Assembly (NCBI GenBank): GCA_002717445.1
Contig: PBDY01000025.1
Coordinates: 1-51,723, forward strand
DNA: 51,723 nucleotides
Source of the DNA: Gammaproteobacteria bacterium
GTDB lineage: Bacteria; Pseudomonadota; Gammaproteobacteria; Steroidobacterales; UBA11654
Reading direction: 5' to 3'
In this document: positions 37,048 through 45,382 of the stretch, piece after piece
Position numbering within the stretch: the first letter of the stretch is position 1
Layout of the letters: every line of letters begins with the position of its first letter
Notes under the pieces: model-generated
Told to the model about the DNA's origin: nothing
The model's database searches: none
The model's input: the letters and a program-made list of their open reading frames with translations, nothing else
Position numbers and translations under genes: made by a program

Positions 37048-37232
37048 GAAGATGACCCACAATACCGTGTCCCATACGTTGCTCTCAGGCCTGAGCAATA
37101 GGTGGGCTCTGACGCATTAACGTAGGCTTCCCATTCAATGGTAATGCACAATACTAATGCAGACGTTGATCCCTGTTTGTTTAATTAAGGGCCGAGAGAT
37201 CTTTCAATGAAACTCGAGCACCGCAGGCAATC
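37048..37232 (-). ncRNA. ssrS: 6S RNA (ssrS), boundaries approximate
   Basis: 6S RNA mimics an open promoter and sequesters sigma-70 RNA polymerase in stationary phase. The 203-base gap between zapA and fau is where ssrS lies in gammaproteobacteria. On the minus strand an 11-base terminal helix with many G-U pairs can form between 37227-37217 (CCTGCGGTGCT) and 37066-37056 (GGTATTGTGGG). Nearer the 3' side, TTGC-TCAGGCCTGA-GAGCAA makes the small conserved hairpin, preceded by GAAGCC as in E. coli. A covariance-model search would settle it; exact ends are estimated. Confidence 0.78.
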
Positions 37233-37240
37233 TTCTAACT

Positions 37241-37579
37241 TTATTGTAGCTTTAAATCAATGCCAGAGTTAAGAGAATTTTCAACATCCAGTGATAAATT
37301 CTCGATCTTATTTTGAATTTCATCAAGATCCATTTCTGAGTCGTATTCGGTCCTGATCTTTGCAGCCATATCACTGTTGCCTGTGATTGCATCATTTGCA
37401 ATATTGAGTGCTGCCATCACCGCTATTCTATTTACCCCAAATGCAGTCCCTTGATCGCTGATCTTTTTCATGGCTTCGTGAACCATTTTAGCTGCTTTAA
37501 TTAAATTGGCTTTTTGATCCGATGGGCATTTAATGGTGAATTGCTCACCCATGATTTCCACAGAAACGGTCTCGTTCAT
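37241..37579 (-). CDS. zapA: Cell division protein ZapA
   Basis: Cytoplasmic protein that crosslinks FtsZ filaments at the division ring. The N-terminal beta domain VSVEIMGEQFTIKCP and the GVNRIAVMAALNIANDAI helix are family signatures; a C-terminal coiled coil follows. Length 112 residues (E. coli 109). It overlaps the upstream coiled-coil gene (ATGA) and is followed by 6S RNA and fau, the classic order. Confidence 0.95.
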   Translation of the reverse strand: MNETVSVEIMGEQFTIKCPSDQKANLIKAAKMVHEAMKKISDQGTAFGVNRIAVMAALNIANDAITGNSDMAAKIRTEYDSEMDLDEIQNKIENLSLDVENSLNSGIDLKLQ

Positions 37580-37806
37580 GCGTTCGGTTCTATTTCTTCC
37601 AGACGACGCAATACATTTTCCGCTTTGACCCTTGCTTGGTCTTTGAGTGATTCAAGGGATTGTACTGCTTGGATAAGTTCTTCATTCCGTTTGCTAAGTG
37701 ATTGATTTTCAGTTGAAAGTTTTTCTTTTTCTTGGATCAACTGACTGATTTTAATCTCCAGTTTTTCCACAGCAGCAAGAAGTTGTTTTTCTGAGACCTT
37801 ATTCAT
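37576..37806 (-). CDS. ZapB-like coiled-coil protein (TIGR02449 type)
   Basis: A 76-residue, almost wholly coiled-coil protein (about residues 8-70; LSTENQSLSKRNEELIQ) directly before zapA. It resembles the short conserved coiled-coil family found upstream of zapA in Pseudomonas and relatives. A ZapA/FtsZ-ring partner role is inferred from position and structure. The ATG at 37806 (MNKVSEKQLLAAV) is chosen because an upstream promoter puts transcription start at that base; a longer frame to 37842 would run into the promoter. Confidence 0.8.
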   Translation of the reverse strand: MNKVSEKQLLAAVEKLEIKISQLIQEKEKLSTENQSLSKRNEELIQAVQSLESLKDQARVKAENVLRRLEEIEPNA

Positions 37807-37813
37807 AGCAATT

Positions 37814-37842
37814 ACTATAATTTGTCCTGAGCCATCGGTCAA
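37814..37842 (-). promoter_or_regulatory. Promoter of the zapB-like/zapA/ssrS/fau operon, probably leaderless
   Basis: On the minus strand TTGACC (37842-37837) and TATAGT (37819-37814) have a 17-base spacer; both hexamers match 5 of 6 consensus positions. Seven bases separate the -10 from the ATG at 37806, so transcription should start at or one base before the start codon. There is no room for a Shine-Dalgarno. Confidence 0.6.
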
Positions 37843-37847
37843 ATCAG

Positions 37848-37853
37848 TATAAT
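37848..37853 (+). promoter_or_regulatory. -10 box of ygfB-pepP-pfkB
   Basis: A perfect TATAAT lies 22 bases before the ygfB ATG. The start would be near 37860 with GGAG at 37861-37864 as ribosome-binding site. The only -35-like hexamer, TTGTCC at 37822-37827, is 20 bases away, too far for ideal spacing. It lies back to back with the zapB-like promoter, so the two polymerases would compete. Confidence 0.5.
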
Positions 37854-37875
37854 GGTGCGTGGAGATTATTAGAAA

Positions 37876-38412
37876 ATGGATTACGACAAACTCGATGGCT
37901 TGAGAAAAAGCGCCTCAATAGATATGTGTCTTCCCGAGGTGCATGGAGGGATTTGTTCGCAGATCTGTTTTGAGAGCGATTATTTTGAAGAATTTATTCC
38001 TCTCGATAAATCCGATGACGGGGCTTCTGTGTCTGTTCAAATAGGAACCTATAGAAAAGCACTCTTAAGAATCATTGATACCGACGCCAAAAGACTCAAG
38101 GACGGAGATTTAGGTTTTGAGCTAATTATTCCTGGAGAGGGCAGCCCTATACAAGAAAGGGCAGAAGCGCTTTCTATTTGGTGCCAGGGATTCATAGACG
38201 GCGTAAGTTTTCTCTTAACGGAACACGATCTTAAAATTGACCAATCCGAAACCAAAGAATCATTTGAAATCATTGAAGATTTCACTCAAATCTCTACACT
38301 GGATTCGCATTCAATCAGTGAAGAGGTTGATCAAGAATTGGCGCTCATGGAATTGATTGAATTTGTTAGATTAAGTGTGCAAATGATTTATGATGAATTC
38401 AGAATAGATTGA
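37876..38412 (+). CDS. ygfB: UPF0149/YgfB-family protein
   Basis: YgfB-family protein; in Pseudomonas a YgfB homologue dampens the alpA programmed-lysis pathway, but the general role is unclear. Family features: N-terminal HGGICSQICF-like block (LPEVHGGICSQ, residues 20-30), WCQGFIDGVSF in the middle and an acidic C-terminus. Length 178 residues. It precedes pepP with a one-base stop/start overlap, as in E. coli. No zinc-binding SecA-like tail is present. Confidence 0.9.
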   Translation: MDYDKLDGLRKSASIDMCLPEVHGGICSQICFESDYFEEFIPLDKSDDGASVSVQIGTYRKALLRIIDTDAKRLKDGDLGFELIIPGEGSPIQERAEALSIWCQGFIDGVSFLLTEHDLKIDQSETKESFEIIEDFTQISTLDSHSISEEVDQELALMELIEFVRLSVQMIYDEFRID

Positions 38413-39719
38413 TGAAAAAAGAATTTGAAAAAAGACGGCGTTCGCTTGCCAAGTTGATTGGCAAAAATGGCATTGCTGTCATCCCCACATCCAATACAAG
38501 AGCAAGAAGTCGGGACACTGATTATCCGTATAGACCGGATAGTGACTTCTATTATTTTACTGGGTTCTCAGAGCCAGATGCTGTCATGATCCTTGCGCCC
38601 GGCAGAGAAGACGGAGCTTTTGTTGTGTGTCTGAGGTCAAAAAATCCATTGACCGAAATTTGGGATGGGCATATGGAAGGGCTCAATGGCATAAAGAAGA
38701 ATCATGGGGCAGATCAAAGTTTTAAGATTGCAGATTTAGAGACAATTCTGGCATCCCTTTTCATGGGTAGGCAAAAAGTATTATTCACACTGGGACAAGA
38801 TGATGTTTTGGATAAGATTTTAATGAAAAGCTTTAATGCTGTCAGAGCAGGACAAAGAAGAGGTGGGGTTGTGCCATCTGAGATTCAAGCATTGGAGCCG
38901 CTCATTCATGAAATGAGATTGATTAAATCAAAACATGAAATCAGCTTGATGAAAAGGGCAGCCAAAATTTCTGTAGATGCTCATAAGCGAGTATTCAAAA
39001 ATTGCAAACCCGGCGTATTCGAATATCAGATTGAAGCCGATATCATTCATGAATTTGGTAAGAACGGCACTGTTCCTGCATACACAAGCATTGTTGCTTC
39101 TGGAGTAAATGCTTGCACACTGCATTACATCAGTAACCGAGAAAAAATGAAGGCCGGCCAATTATTATTGACAGACGCCGGCTGTGAACATGAGATGTAT
39201 GCTGCTGACATTACTCGAACAATTCCAGTCTCTGGAGTTTATAGCAAGGAGCAGAAAGAGATTTATGAATTGGTTTTACGAATACAAAAGACTGCAATTG
39301 ATAGCGTAAGGCCAGGCCAAACGTTTGAAGGATTGCAATCTGAAGCAATCAAGGGTTTAACTCAAGGCCTCAAGAAGCTTGGGCTACTAAAGGGCCGGAT
39401 TGACCAGTTGATTAAGTCCGAAGCATATAAGGACTTTTATATGCATGGCATTGGACACTGGCTTGGCATGGATGTTCACGATGTGGGTTCATACATGGAT
39501 GAAAAAGGAAACTCCAGGAGATTTCAATCCGGCATGGTTTTGACCATCGAACCTGGAATCTATATTTCAAAGAAGAATAAGAATGTTTCAGCTGAATACA
39601 GAGGCATAGGGATCAGAATAGAAGACGATGTCCTTGTCACTAAAAGCGGTTGTGATGTTTTAACGAAAAGTTTGCCCAAAGAGATTGATCAAATTGAATC
39701 AATCATGGCTAGAAATTAA
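38412..39719 (+). CDS. pepP: Xaa-Pro aminopeptidase PepP
   Basis: Manganese aminopeptidase removing N-terminal residues before proline (M24B). The N-terminal AMP_N domain has DYPYRPDSDFYYFTGF; the pita-bread domain carries the metal ligands in LLTDAGCEHEMYAADITRT, HGIGHWLGMDVHD, LTIEPGIYI and GIRIEDD. Length 435 residues from the ATG at 38412 (a TTG lies directly before it). E. coli 441. ubiH, which follows pepP in E. coli, is absent here. Confidence 0.97.
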   Translation: MKKEFEKRRRSLAKLIGKNGIAVIPTSNTRARSRDTDYPYRPDSDFYYFTGFSEPDAVMILAPGREDGAFVVCLRSKNPLTEIWDGHMEGLNGIKKNHGADQSFKIADLETILASLFMGRQKVLFTLGQDDVLDKILMKSFNAVRAGQRRGGVVPSEIQALEPLIHEMRLIKSKHEISLMKRAAKISVDAHKRVFKNCKPGVFEYQIEADIIHEFGKNGTVPAYTSIVASGVNACTLHYISNREKMKAGQLLLTDAGCEHEMYAADITRTIPVSGVYSKEQKEIYELVLRIQKTAIDSVRPGQTFEGLQSEAIKGLTQGLKKLGLLKGRIDQLIKSEAYKDFYMHGIGHWLGMDVHDVGSYMDEKGNSRRFQSGMVLTIEPGIYISKKNKNVSAEYRGIGIRIEDDVLVTKSGCDVLTKSLPKEIDQIESIMARN

Positions 39720-39734
39720 TCCAAGGAGTATCTA

Positions 39735-40643
39735 ATGTCTGTTGTTGTTTGTGGTTCAGTCGCCTATGACTATTTAATGGAGTTTGATGGAGAGTTCGGT
39801 GATTTCATTCTTCCTGATCAGATCCATATTTTGAGTGTTGCGTTCAATGTACCGAGACTCAGAAAGGAATTCGGCGGTTGTGCGGGAAATATTGGATTCA
39901 ATATGAAAAAATTGGGCATGGATCCAATCGTTTGTGCCACTGTTGGGAAGGATTTTGGTGATTACCGGACGTGGTTTGAGTCTAATGACATTCCGATCTC
40001 GGGCATTAAAGTAATCGAGGATATGTTCACTGCACAATGTTTTATAACCACAGATGAGAAAAATAATCAGTTGACCTCATTTCATCCAGGAGCAATGGAA
40101 GAGGGACACGGCAATTCGATTCCTGATATTCAAGGCATAGAGATGGTTATTCTCTCACCGGATGGTAAAAAGAGCACCATTTTGCATGCAAATGAAATGC
40201 ACAATAAGGGAATCCCGATCATGTATGACCCAGGACAAGGTCTTCCAATGTTCGATAAATCAGAAATCCTAAATTTCATCGATCAAGCCGATTGGATCAT
40301 ACTCAATGAGTATGAGGCAAACCTTCTCTCTGAGATCACAGGGCTGAATCATGACCAGATAAAGGCTAGCGTTTCAGCAATGATTGTTACCAAAGGGGGC
40401 CAGGGTTCAGATATTTTTGTCGACGATCAAGTGATTTCCATTGATCCTATTCCTGCTGATAATGAGGCAGATCCAACCGGGTGTGGCGATGCATACCGTG
40501 CTGGATTAATCTATGGAATGATCAATGATCTGGGTTGGGAGAAGTCTGGCAAGCTTGGATCGATTCTGGGTTCAATTAAGGTTGGGTCTCATGGGACCCA
40601 GAATCATAAATTTGAGCTGGAAGACCTCCTCTCAAGATTATAA
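39735..40643 (+). CDS. PfkB-family sugar/nucleoside kinase (adenosine-kinase-like)
   Basis: Ribokinase-fold kinase. The N-terminal glycine motif EFGGCAGNIGFNMKKLG and the C-terminal DPTGCGDAYRAG with catalytic base Asp252 are intact. Family members with this N-terminus (VVCGSVAYDYLMEFDG) are usually annotated adenosine kinases, but the substrate cannot be fixed from sequence. AAGGAG precedes the ATG by seven bases, one of the best ribosome-binding sites in the window. Its 3' end overlaps the convergent RND gene by 40 bases. Confidence 0.9.
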   Translation: MSVVVCGSVAYDYLMEFDGEFGDFILPDQIHILSVAFNVPRLRKEFGGCAGNIGFNMKKLGMDPIVCATVGKDFGDYRTWFESNDIPISGIKVIEDMFTAQCFITTDEKNNQLTSFHPGAMEEGHGNSIPDIQGIEMVILSPDGKKSTILHANEMHNKGIPIMYDPGQGLPMFDKSEILNFIDQADWIILNEYEANLLSEITGLNHDQIKASVSAMIVTKGGQGSDIFVDDQVISIDPIPADNEADPTGCGDAYRAGLIYGMINDLGWEKSGKLGSILGSIKVGSHGTQNHKFELEDLLSRL

Positions 40644-43600
40644 AGCCGCTTCCGAAGCTTTCGTTTTTCTGACCAAGAATAAATGACTGGCACGATCACG
40701 AGTGACAGAAAGGTTGAACTGATCATGCCGCCCACAACTGCAATGGCAAGCGGTTGGCTCAATTCAACTCCAGATCCGATTCCAAGTGCGGGCATCATCA
40801 TGGTGAGTATCAATGTCAAAGAAGTCATCAAAATGGGCCTCAGTCTTCTTGGGCATGCGCTCAGCAATGCTTCATCAATCTCTAATCCTCTTTGTCTTTC
40901 TTGATTGGCACGATCAATCAATAAGATGGAGTTTTTTGCAACGAGACCGGTCAGTAAAACAAGCCCAGTCATTGAAAATATATTGAGGTTTGATCCCACT
41001 AAAAAGATTCCAAGCGTCCCCCCAATCACAGCGAGAGGCTGTGAGATCATAACGATCAATGGTTGCCTGAATGAGTTGAATTGACTTGCAAGAACCATGT
41101 AAACAAGTATTAAGCCTGTTAGAAATGCAAACAGCATTTGATTACTGGTTCTCTTAAACTCTTTTGCTCTGGCAAAAAAGCCGACCTCATAGCCAACAGG
41201 CAGAGTTTCTACAGCAGCATCTTCAATAAGCTGTATTGCATTGCTGAGCGATGTTGTAGGGTCGCTATAAAAGTAGGCGCTATACATTCTGTCCAGACGG
41301 GTGATTTCAGATGGTCCAACTGTTTCCTTGAATGTTGCAACCGTGTCCAGTCGAACCAGTTCTCTAGAAGGTGTTCGGAGGTATATTTTGTCCAAATCAT
41401 CAATGGACATATCGGATTCACCCTTTAATCTGACTTTATACCTTTCTCCGTCTCCAACTGCATCGTTATAGCGTGCGACATCAATACCACCTGCAAAGAT
41501 ATTTGCTGCCTCTGCGATAACTCTAGTTGATAGCCCCATTTCTGAGGCAAGTTCTCTGTTTATTTCTAAGCTGACTTGAGGCAGGTTTAACTCTATGCTT
41601 GAGTCGACATCTCCCAGTTCTGGCGTTTCAGCAAGCTTACTTAGAAAGGCATTGATGGATTCATTCAGGGTATTGAGTTCTGGACCTGAAACCGTGAATT
41701 GCATGGCTTCACCTCTGGTTCCAGAAGCAAATGACATAGGAGCTGGGAATGCTTTTATGCCTGGAACTTTATTGAGCGCTTCTCTGAGTATTGGAATGAT
41801 TTCATATTGTTTATATTTACGTGTATTGCTGGGCTTTAGTCTGACGTAGATGACCCCAATGTTGACCGCTTGACTTTCAATGCCAGAGCCCATAATGGTG
41901 AAATACGATTCAATGTCTTCATATTCCTCTAAGAGGCCTTCGACCACTGATAGACGATCTTTCGTATAATCGATGCCTGTTCCAACGGGAGTCTTGACTG
42001 TGATTGTAAATTGGCCTTCATCTTCTTCAGGGAAGAATCCTCCGCTCAACTGAGTGAGGCCTACAAAGGATAATGCAACAAAAAGACCTGCATATGACAA
42101 TACTTTCTTCTTGTGACTCAGAGACCACTTAATCAGTTCACGGTAATGGTTCTCAATCAGATTAAACCTTTGATTGAAGCCATCAAATACTCGATTAGAC
42201 TCTCTCTTTGTTTTGAGAAACTTTGATGCAAGGGTAGGAGTGAGAGTCAAAGCAACAAAAGTTGAAACCAAGACTCCAGTGGATACAACAATTCCAAATG
42301 ATCTGAAAAATCTTGCAGCAATGCCTTCCATAAAAAACACTACTGTGAATAATGCTACCAGCACGAGCGTCGATGAAACGATGGGTAAGAAGACTTCATT
42401 GGCACCAATGATGCTGGCTTTTATGCGATCTTCAGGAGTGTCTTCATTTAGATTTCTCTGAGCATTCTCAAGAACAACAATTGCATCGTCCACAACAATT
42501 CCAATCAGCAAGAGGAGTGCAAGCATGGTCATGGTGTTTAGAGTGAGCCCGAATGCATACATTATGAATACTGCACCAAAAAGAGAGACCGGTATGGTGA
42601 TGCTCACAATCGCCATACTTGAATAACTTCTTAAAAAAAGAAGAACAATGAGTGATGCGATTATAAAGCCAAAGAATATATTCTGACCGAGCCCATTGAT
42701 TAATTCATAGATGTAACTGCTATCGTCCGTTCCAATATCGAGCGTCATGCCTGCAGGCAAGGTTGGCTCAATGTCGGATTTAATTTTGGTTTTCACCTTC
42801 TCAATGATTTCAACCGTGTTTTCTCCTCTGATTTTGGTTACACCAATACCGATGGACGGGTCACCATTGAAACGACCCAAGCTACGCAGATCTCTCACAT
42901 CGTCTTTGACTTCAGCGATGTCTCTTAGCTTGATTGCACGATTTCGATCATAGATGATAATGATGTTTTCAATTTCATTAACATTGTGTGATTCAAGATC
43001 AAGCTTCAATAAATCCTCTTTGCTGTTATCGATTAAGAATCCTCCAGGCAGCTTTATGTGCTCATTCCTAAATGCCATTACGATGTCTTGAACAGTGATG
43101 CCAAATGCACTCATTCGATCAAAATCAAGATTGACTCGAATGTTTCGTTCTTGTTCCCCGCCAATGACCACACTGCCGACACCATCAATGGTTTCTAGTT
43201 TTCTTTTAACCACATTTTTTGCATAGACACTCAAATCTTGAAGTGTCCTATTTCCTCTCAATGCGAGCCAGATAATGGGTATTTCGCCTGTTTCAATCTT
43301 ACTGATGATCGGAGTTTTAGCATCATCGGGTAATTCCGAGTCGATTTGACCAACTTTTGATTGAACCTCGTTGAAGGCAATATCAAGGTCTTTCTCTAAA
43401 AGGAATTGTATAAATACATTAGATACACCGGGTGCTGATCTGGACCGAACATCATCAATCCCAGGAATGCTATTCACTGCACCTTCAATGATATTAGTGA
43501 CACTGGAATCAACCACATCTGGATTGGCGCCGGGTAAAACAGTTGTGACTGAAATCAATGAAAAGTCTATATCTGGTGAACGATCTATGGATATTCGATT

Positions 43601-43687
43601 CACCGATATTAGGCCAAAAAGAACAATGACCAAGTTGATCATCAATGCGAAAACAAAGCGTCTAACGGATACTTCAGGTAAGCTCAT
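40604..43687 (-). CDS. RND-family efflux pump inner-membrane subunit (AcrB-like)
   Basis: Proton-driven tripartite-pump transporter (HAE1/ACR_tran). Its 1027 residues have the duplicated layout: TM1 near 10-30, two large periplasmic loops and about 12 helices in all. The proton-relay pair is Asp400-Asp401 (GIVVDDAIVVLENA). It is encoded two bases after its membrane-fusion partner. No TolC-type outer-membrane gene is nearby, so a shared TolC is likely. Substrate unknown. The C-terminal basic tail (SEKRKLRKRLYNLERRSSSS) lies in the stretch overlapping pfkB. Confidence 0.95.
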   Translation of the reverse strand: MSLPEVSVRRFVFALMINLVIVLFGLISVNRISIDRSPDIDFSLISVTTVLPGANPDVVDSSVTNIIEGAVNSIPGIDDVRSRSAPGVSNVFIQFLLEKDLDIAFNEVQSKVGQIDSELPDDAKTPIISKIETGEIPIIWLALRGNRTLQDLSVYAKNVVKRKLETIDGVGSVVIGGEQERNIRVNLDFDRMSAFGITVQDIVMAFRNEHIKLPGGFLIDNSKEDLLKLDLESHNVNEIENIIIIYDRNRAIKLRDIAEVKDDVRDLRSLGRFNGDPSIGIGVTKIRGENTVEIIEKVKTKIKSDIEPTLPAGMTLDIGTDDSSYIYELINGLGQNIFFGFIIASLIVLLFLRSYSSMAIVSITIPVSLFGAVFIMYAFGLTLNTMTMLALLLLIGIVVDDAIVVLENAQRNLNEDTPEDRIKASIIGANEVFLPIVSSTLVLVALFTVVFFMEGIAARFFRSFGIVVSTGVLVSTFVALTLTPTLASKFLKTKRESNRVFDGFNQRFNLIENHYRELIKWSLSHKKKVLSYAGLFVALSFVGLTQLSGGFFPEEDEGQFTITVKTPVGTGIDYTKDRLSVVEGLLEEYEDIESYFTIMGSGIESQAVNIGVIYVRLKPSNTRKYKQYEIIPILREALNKVPGIKAFPAPMSFASGTRGEAMQFTVSGPELNTLNESINAFLSKLAETPELGDVDSSIELNLPQVSLEINRELASEMGLSTRVIAEAANIFAGGIDVARYNDAVGDGERYKVRLKGESDMSIDDLDKIYLRTPSRELVRLDTVATFKETVGPSEITRLDRMYSAYFYSDPTTSLSNAIQLIEDAAVETLPVGYEVGFFARAKEFKRTSNQMLFAFLTGLILVYMVLASQFNSFRQPLIVMISQPLAVIGGTLGIFLVGSNLNIFSMTGLVLLTGLVAKNSILLIDRANQERQRGLEIDEALLSACPRRLRPILMTSLTLILTMMMPALGIGSGVELSQPLAIAVVGGMISSTFLSLVIVPVIYSWSEKRKLRKRLYNLERRSSSSNL

Positions 43688-43688
43688 C

Positions 43689-44735
43689 TCAGTTTATAAC
43701 TTCAATCTCTGAATCATTGGTTAGGAAACCAGCACCGTCTTTGACGATCTCATCATCAAGCTTGACGCCCTTTAATATTTGAATGAATCCTTCTTTACGG
43801 AGCCCGGTTTTGACCGGGGCTTCTTTGACAGTATTTCCTTTCACAAGATAGACAACTTCACCAATGGATCTTCTTACAACACTGATTTGAGGAACCACAA
43901 TCGCATCTTCAAATTTCGAAAAGACAACGGTGGCTCTGGAGCTTGCTCCCGGTATCCAAGTACCCGGATTTTCAAAATTGATGATGGCCGTCAAAGACTT
44001 ATTTCGAGCATCAATATTTGGTTTAATGTCCTTGATCTCTGATACAACAACTTCATCTGGATTGGTCGGTGAAGTGATATGAACCTCGAGACCTTTTTTT
44101 AATTTGGGGCTCAAGTATTCAGGGAAAGACAAATCGACTTTCAAGTTTTTTGTGTCTACGAGTTCATACACAACCATTCCTGGCTGGACATAATCACCCG
44201 CATCTATATATTTACTGGCAACCTCAGAGTCAATGGGTGCTTTTACATTGGTTTCCTCGATCAGTCTGTTTGCATTTCTCAGTTGTGCATCCGCAGCATT
44301 TATTTGTTCTTTAAGTGCATTAAACTCTGCCCTGGTTCGATCCATCATTTCTTCAGAAACAAGACTATCTTCAAATAGTTTTTCTGCTCGCTGAAGATCC
44401 AATTCTTGATTCACAAGCAAAGCACTCAGTCTGGCAATTTCAGCTTTCGATTGAGAGTATTGAAGATTGTATTTTTCTGAATCAATCTTTGCTAAAACAT
44501 CGCCAGCTTTTACTTCATCACCGACATCGGCAATGATCTCAACCACTCGTCCGGATACTTCTACAGCCAAACTAGGAGAAGATTTGCTATAAATGAGACC
44601 CATGAGTTTTTCTTCCTCGTTCATTTCCTGAGTAATCGGAAAGGTGGTGCTAACAACAATCTGCGACTCAAGATTCAGCACCCAAAAAGACAAAGGCAAG
44701 ATCATCCAAATAATGTTTTTATGAATTCTAGTCAT
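43689..44735 (-). CDS. RND efflux periplasmic adaptor (membrane fusion protein)
   Basis: HlyD/AcrA-type adaptor linking the RND pump to an outer-membrane channel. An N-terminal hydrophobic signal/anchor (residues 8-25) lacks a lipobox cysteine, unlike AcrA. The lipoyl half (VSGRVVEIIADVGDEVKAGDVLAKID), an alpha-helical hairpin (about 90-160), a second lipoyl half (VKAPIDSEVASKYIDAGDYV) and a beta-barrel domain follow. Length 348 residues. It overlaps the tetR stop by eight bases. Confidence 0.94.
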   Translation of the reverse strand: MTRIHKNIIWMILPLSFWVLNLESQIVVSTTFPITQEMNEEEKLMGLIYSKSSPSLAVEVSGRVVEIIADVGDEVKAGDVLAKIDSEKYNLQYSQSKAEIARLSALLVNQELDLQRAEKLFEDSLVSEEMMDRTRAEFNALKEQINAADAQLRNANRLIEETNVKAPIDSEVASKYIDAGDYVQPGMVVYELVDTKNLKVDLSFPEYLSPKLKKGLEVHITSPTNPDEVVVSEIKDIKPNIDARNKSLTAIINFENPGTWIPGASSRATVVFSKFEDAIVVPQISVVRRSIGEVVYLVKGNTVKEAPVKTGLRKEGFIQILKGVKLDDEIVKDGAGFLTNDSEIEVIN

Positions 44736-45324
44736 TTCTTTTTACTCCTCTGAGTAAGTTGGTGGTCAGCGTTCTTGAAAACTCTTCATTTGAGCAGGGA
44801 CCAAGTCCCTCAAAAACAGTATCAAAAAAGTTTTGATGGGTGATGTAAGTAAAGTACGGTGAGAGCAATTGATAAGCAAGCAAGCGACTGTCTATTGTTT
44901 CAATGATTTCCCCATGTTTTTTTGCTTGATCAATCAAATCAACAATCTGTGATAAATTTTGTTCCATTAATCCAATGCTTGGCAATGAGTGAGAGGAGAG
45001 ACCAAGATCTGAGAGCTCTCTTGCCAGTAATTTATATTTCATAGGGTCTTTAAGCATTTGATTCAAGTGCTCGTTTATGAAAAATTCAATCTTTTCGATA
45101 TATGTTCCAGCAATTTCTTTGGTTTTCTCTAGAATATTTTTAGTGTTTTTTTGAGCCCTGATAAGAATTTGTCTGTATAGGTCCTCTTTGGATGAAAAAT
45201 GATGATACAGATTTGCCTTACTCATGTTGCAGGCTTTGGCAATATTGCTCATTGAAACCGACCCAAAACCTGAGTCAGCAAACAATTTCTCTGCCTTATT
45301 TAATATGATTTTAGTGCTTTCCAT
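44728..45324 (-). CDS. TetR-family repressor of the RND efflux operon
   Basis: One-component repressor. The N-terminal helix-turn-helix is clear (about residues 22-50: GSVSMSNIAKACNMSKANLY followed by HHFSSKEDLY). The C-terminal ligand domain is divergent. Length 198 residues. First gene of tetR-mfp-rnd. A palindrome rich in ACCGA/TCGGT at 45331-45356 overlaps its promoter, pointing to autorepression that also controls the pump. Inducer unknown. Confidence 0.94.
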   Translation of the reverse strand: MESTKIILNKAEKLFADSGFGSVSMSNIAKACNMSKANLYHHFSSKEDLYRQILIRAQKNTKNILEKTKEIAGTYIEKIEFFINEHLNQMLKDPMKYKLLARELSDLGLSSHSLPSIGLMEQNLSQIVDLIDQAKKHGEIIETIDSRLLAYQLLSPYFTYITHQNFFDTVFEGLGPCSNEEFSRTLTTNLLRGVKRND

Positions 45325-45330
45325 AATTTC

Positions 45331-45356
45331 ATACTTACCGATCGGTCGGTCAGTAT
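45331..45356. promoter_or_regulatory. TetR operator (palindrome)
   Basis: The 26-base site starts ATACTTACCGA and ends with the near-complement TCGGTCAGTAT; its core ACCGATCGGT is a perfect 10-base palindrome. ACCGA/TCGGT arms are typical of TetR operators in gammaproteobacterial efflux loci. It begins six bases upstream of the tetR ATG and covers most of the -10 box and the expected transcription start, so bound repressor would block RNA polymerase. Confidence 0.75.
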
Positions 45357-45380
45357 ATATAAGGGGAAAAAGTTTTACAA
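45352..45380 (-). promoter_or_regulatory. Promoter of tetR-mfp-rnd
   Basis: On the minus strand TTGTAA (45380-45375) and TATACT (45357-45352) are 17 bases apart, matching 4 and 5 of 6 consensus positions. The start point would be near 45345, inside the palindrome, with a 20-base leader. The -35 lies just two bases past the stop of the upstream DUF3108 gene. Confidence 0.65.
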
Positions 45381-45382
45381 GG

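Noticed and set aside
37038-37151. N-terminal extension of fau (frame open to 37151)
   Set aside because: The extra 38 residues are cysteine- and serine-rich, unlike the family, and the DNA is the 6S RNA region between zapA and fau. The ATG at 37037 gives the normal length.
43371-43712. 113-residue plus-strand frame inside the RND gene
   Set aside because: Shadow of the conserved RND N-terminal coding region. No promoter, ribosome-binding site or family match.
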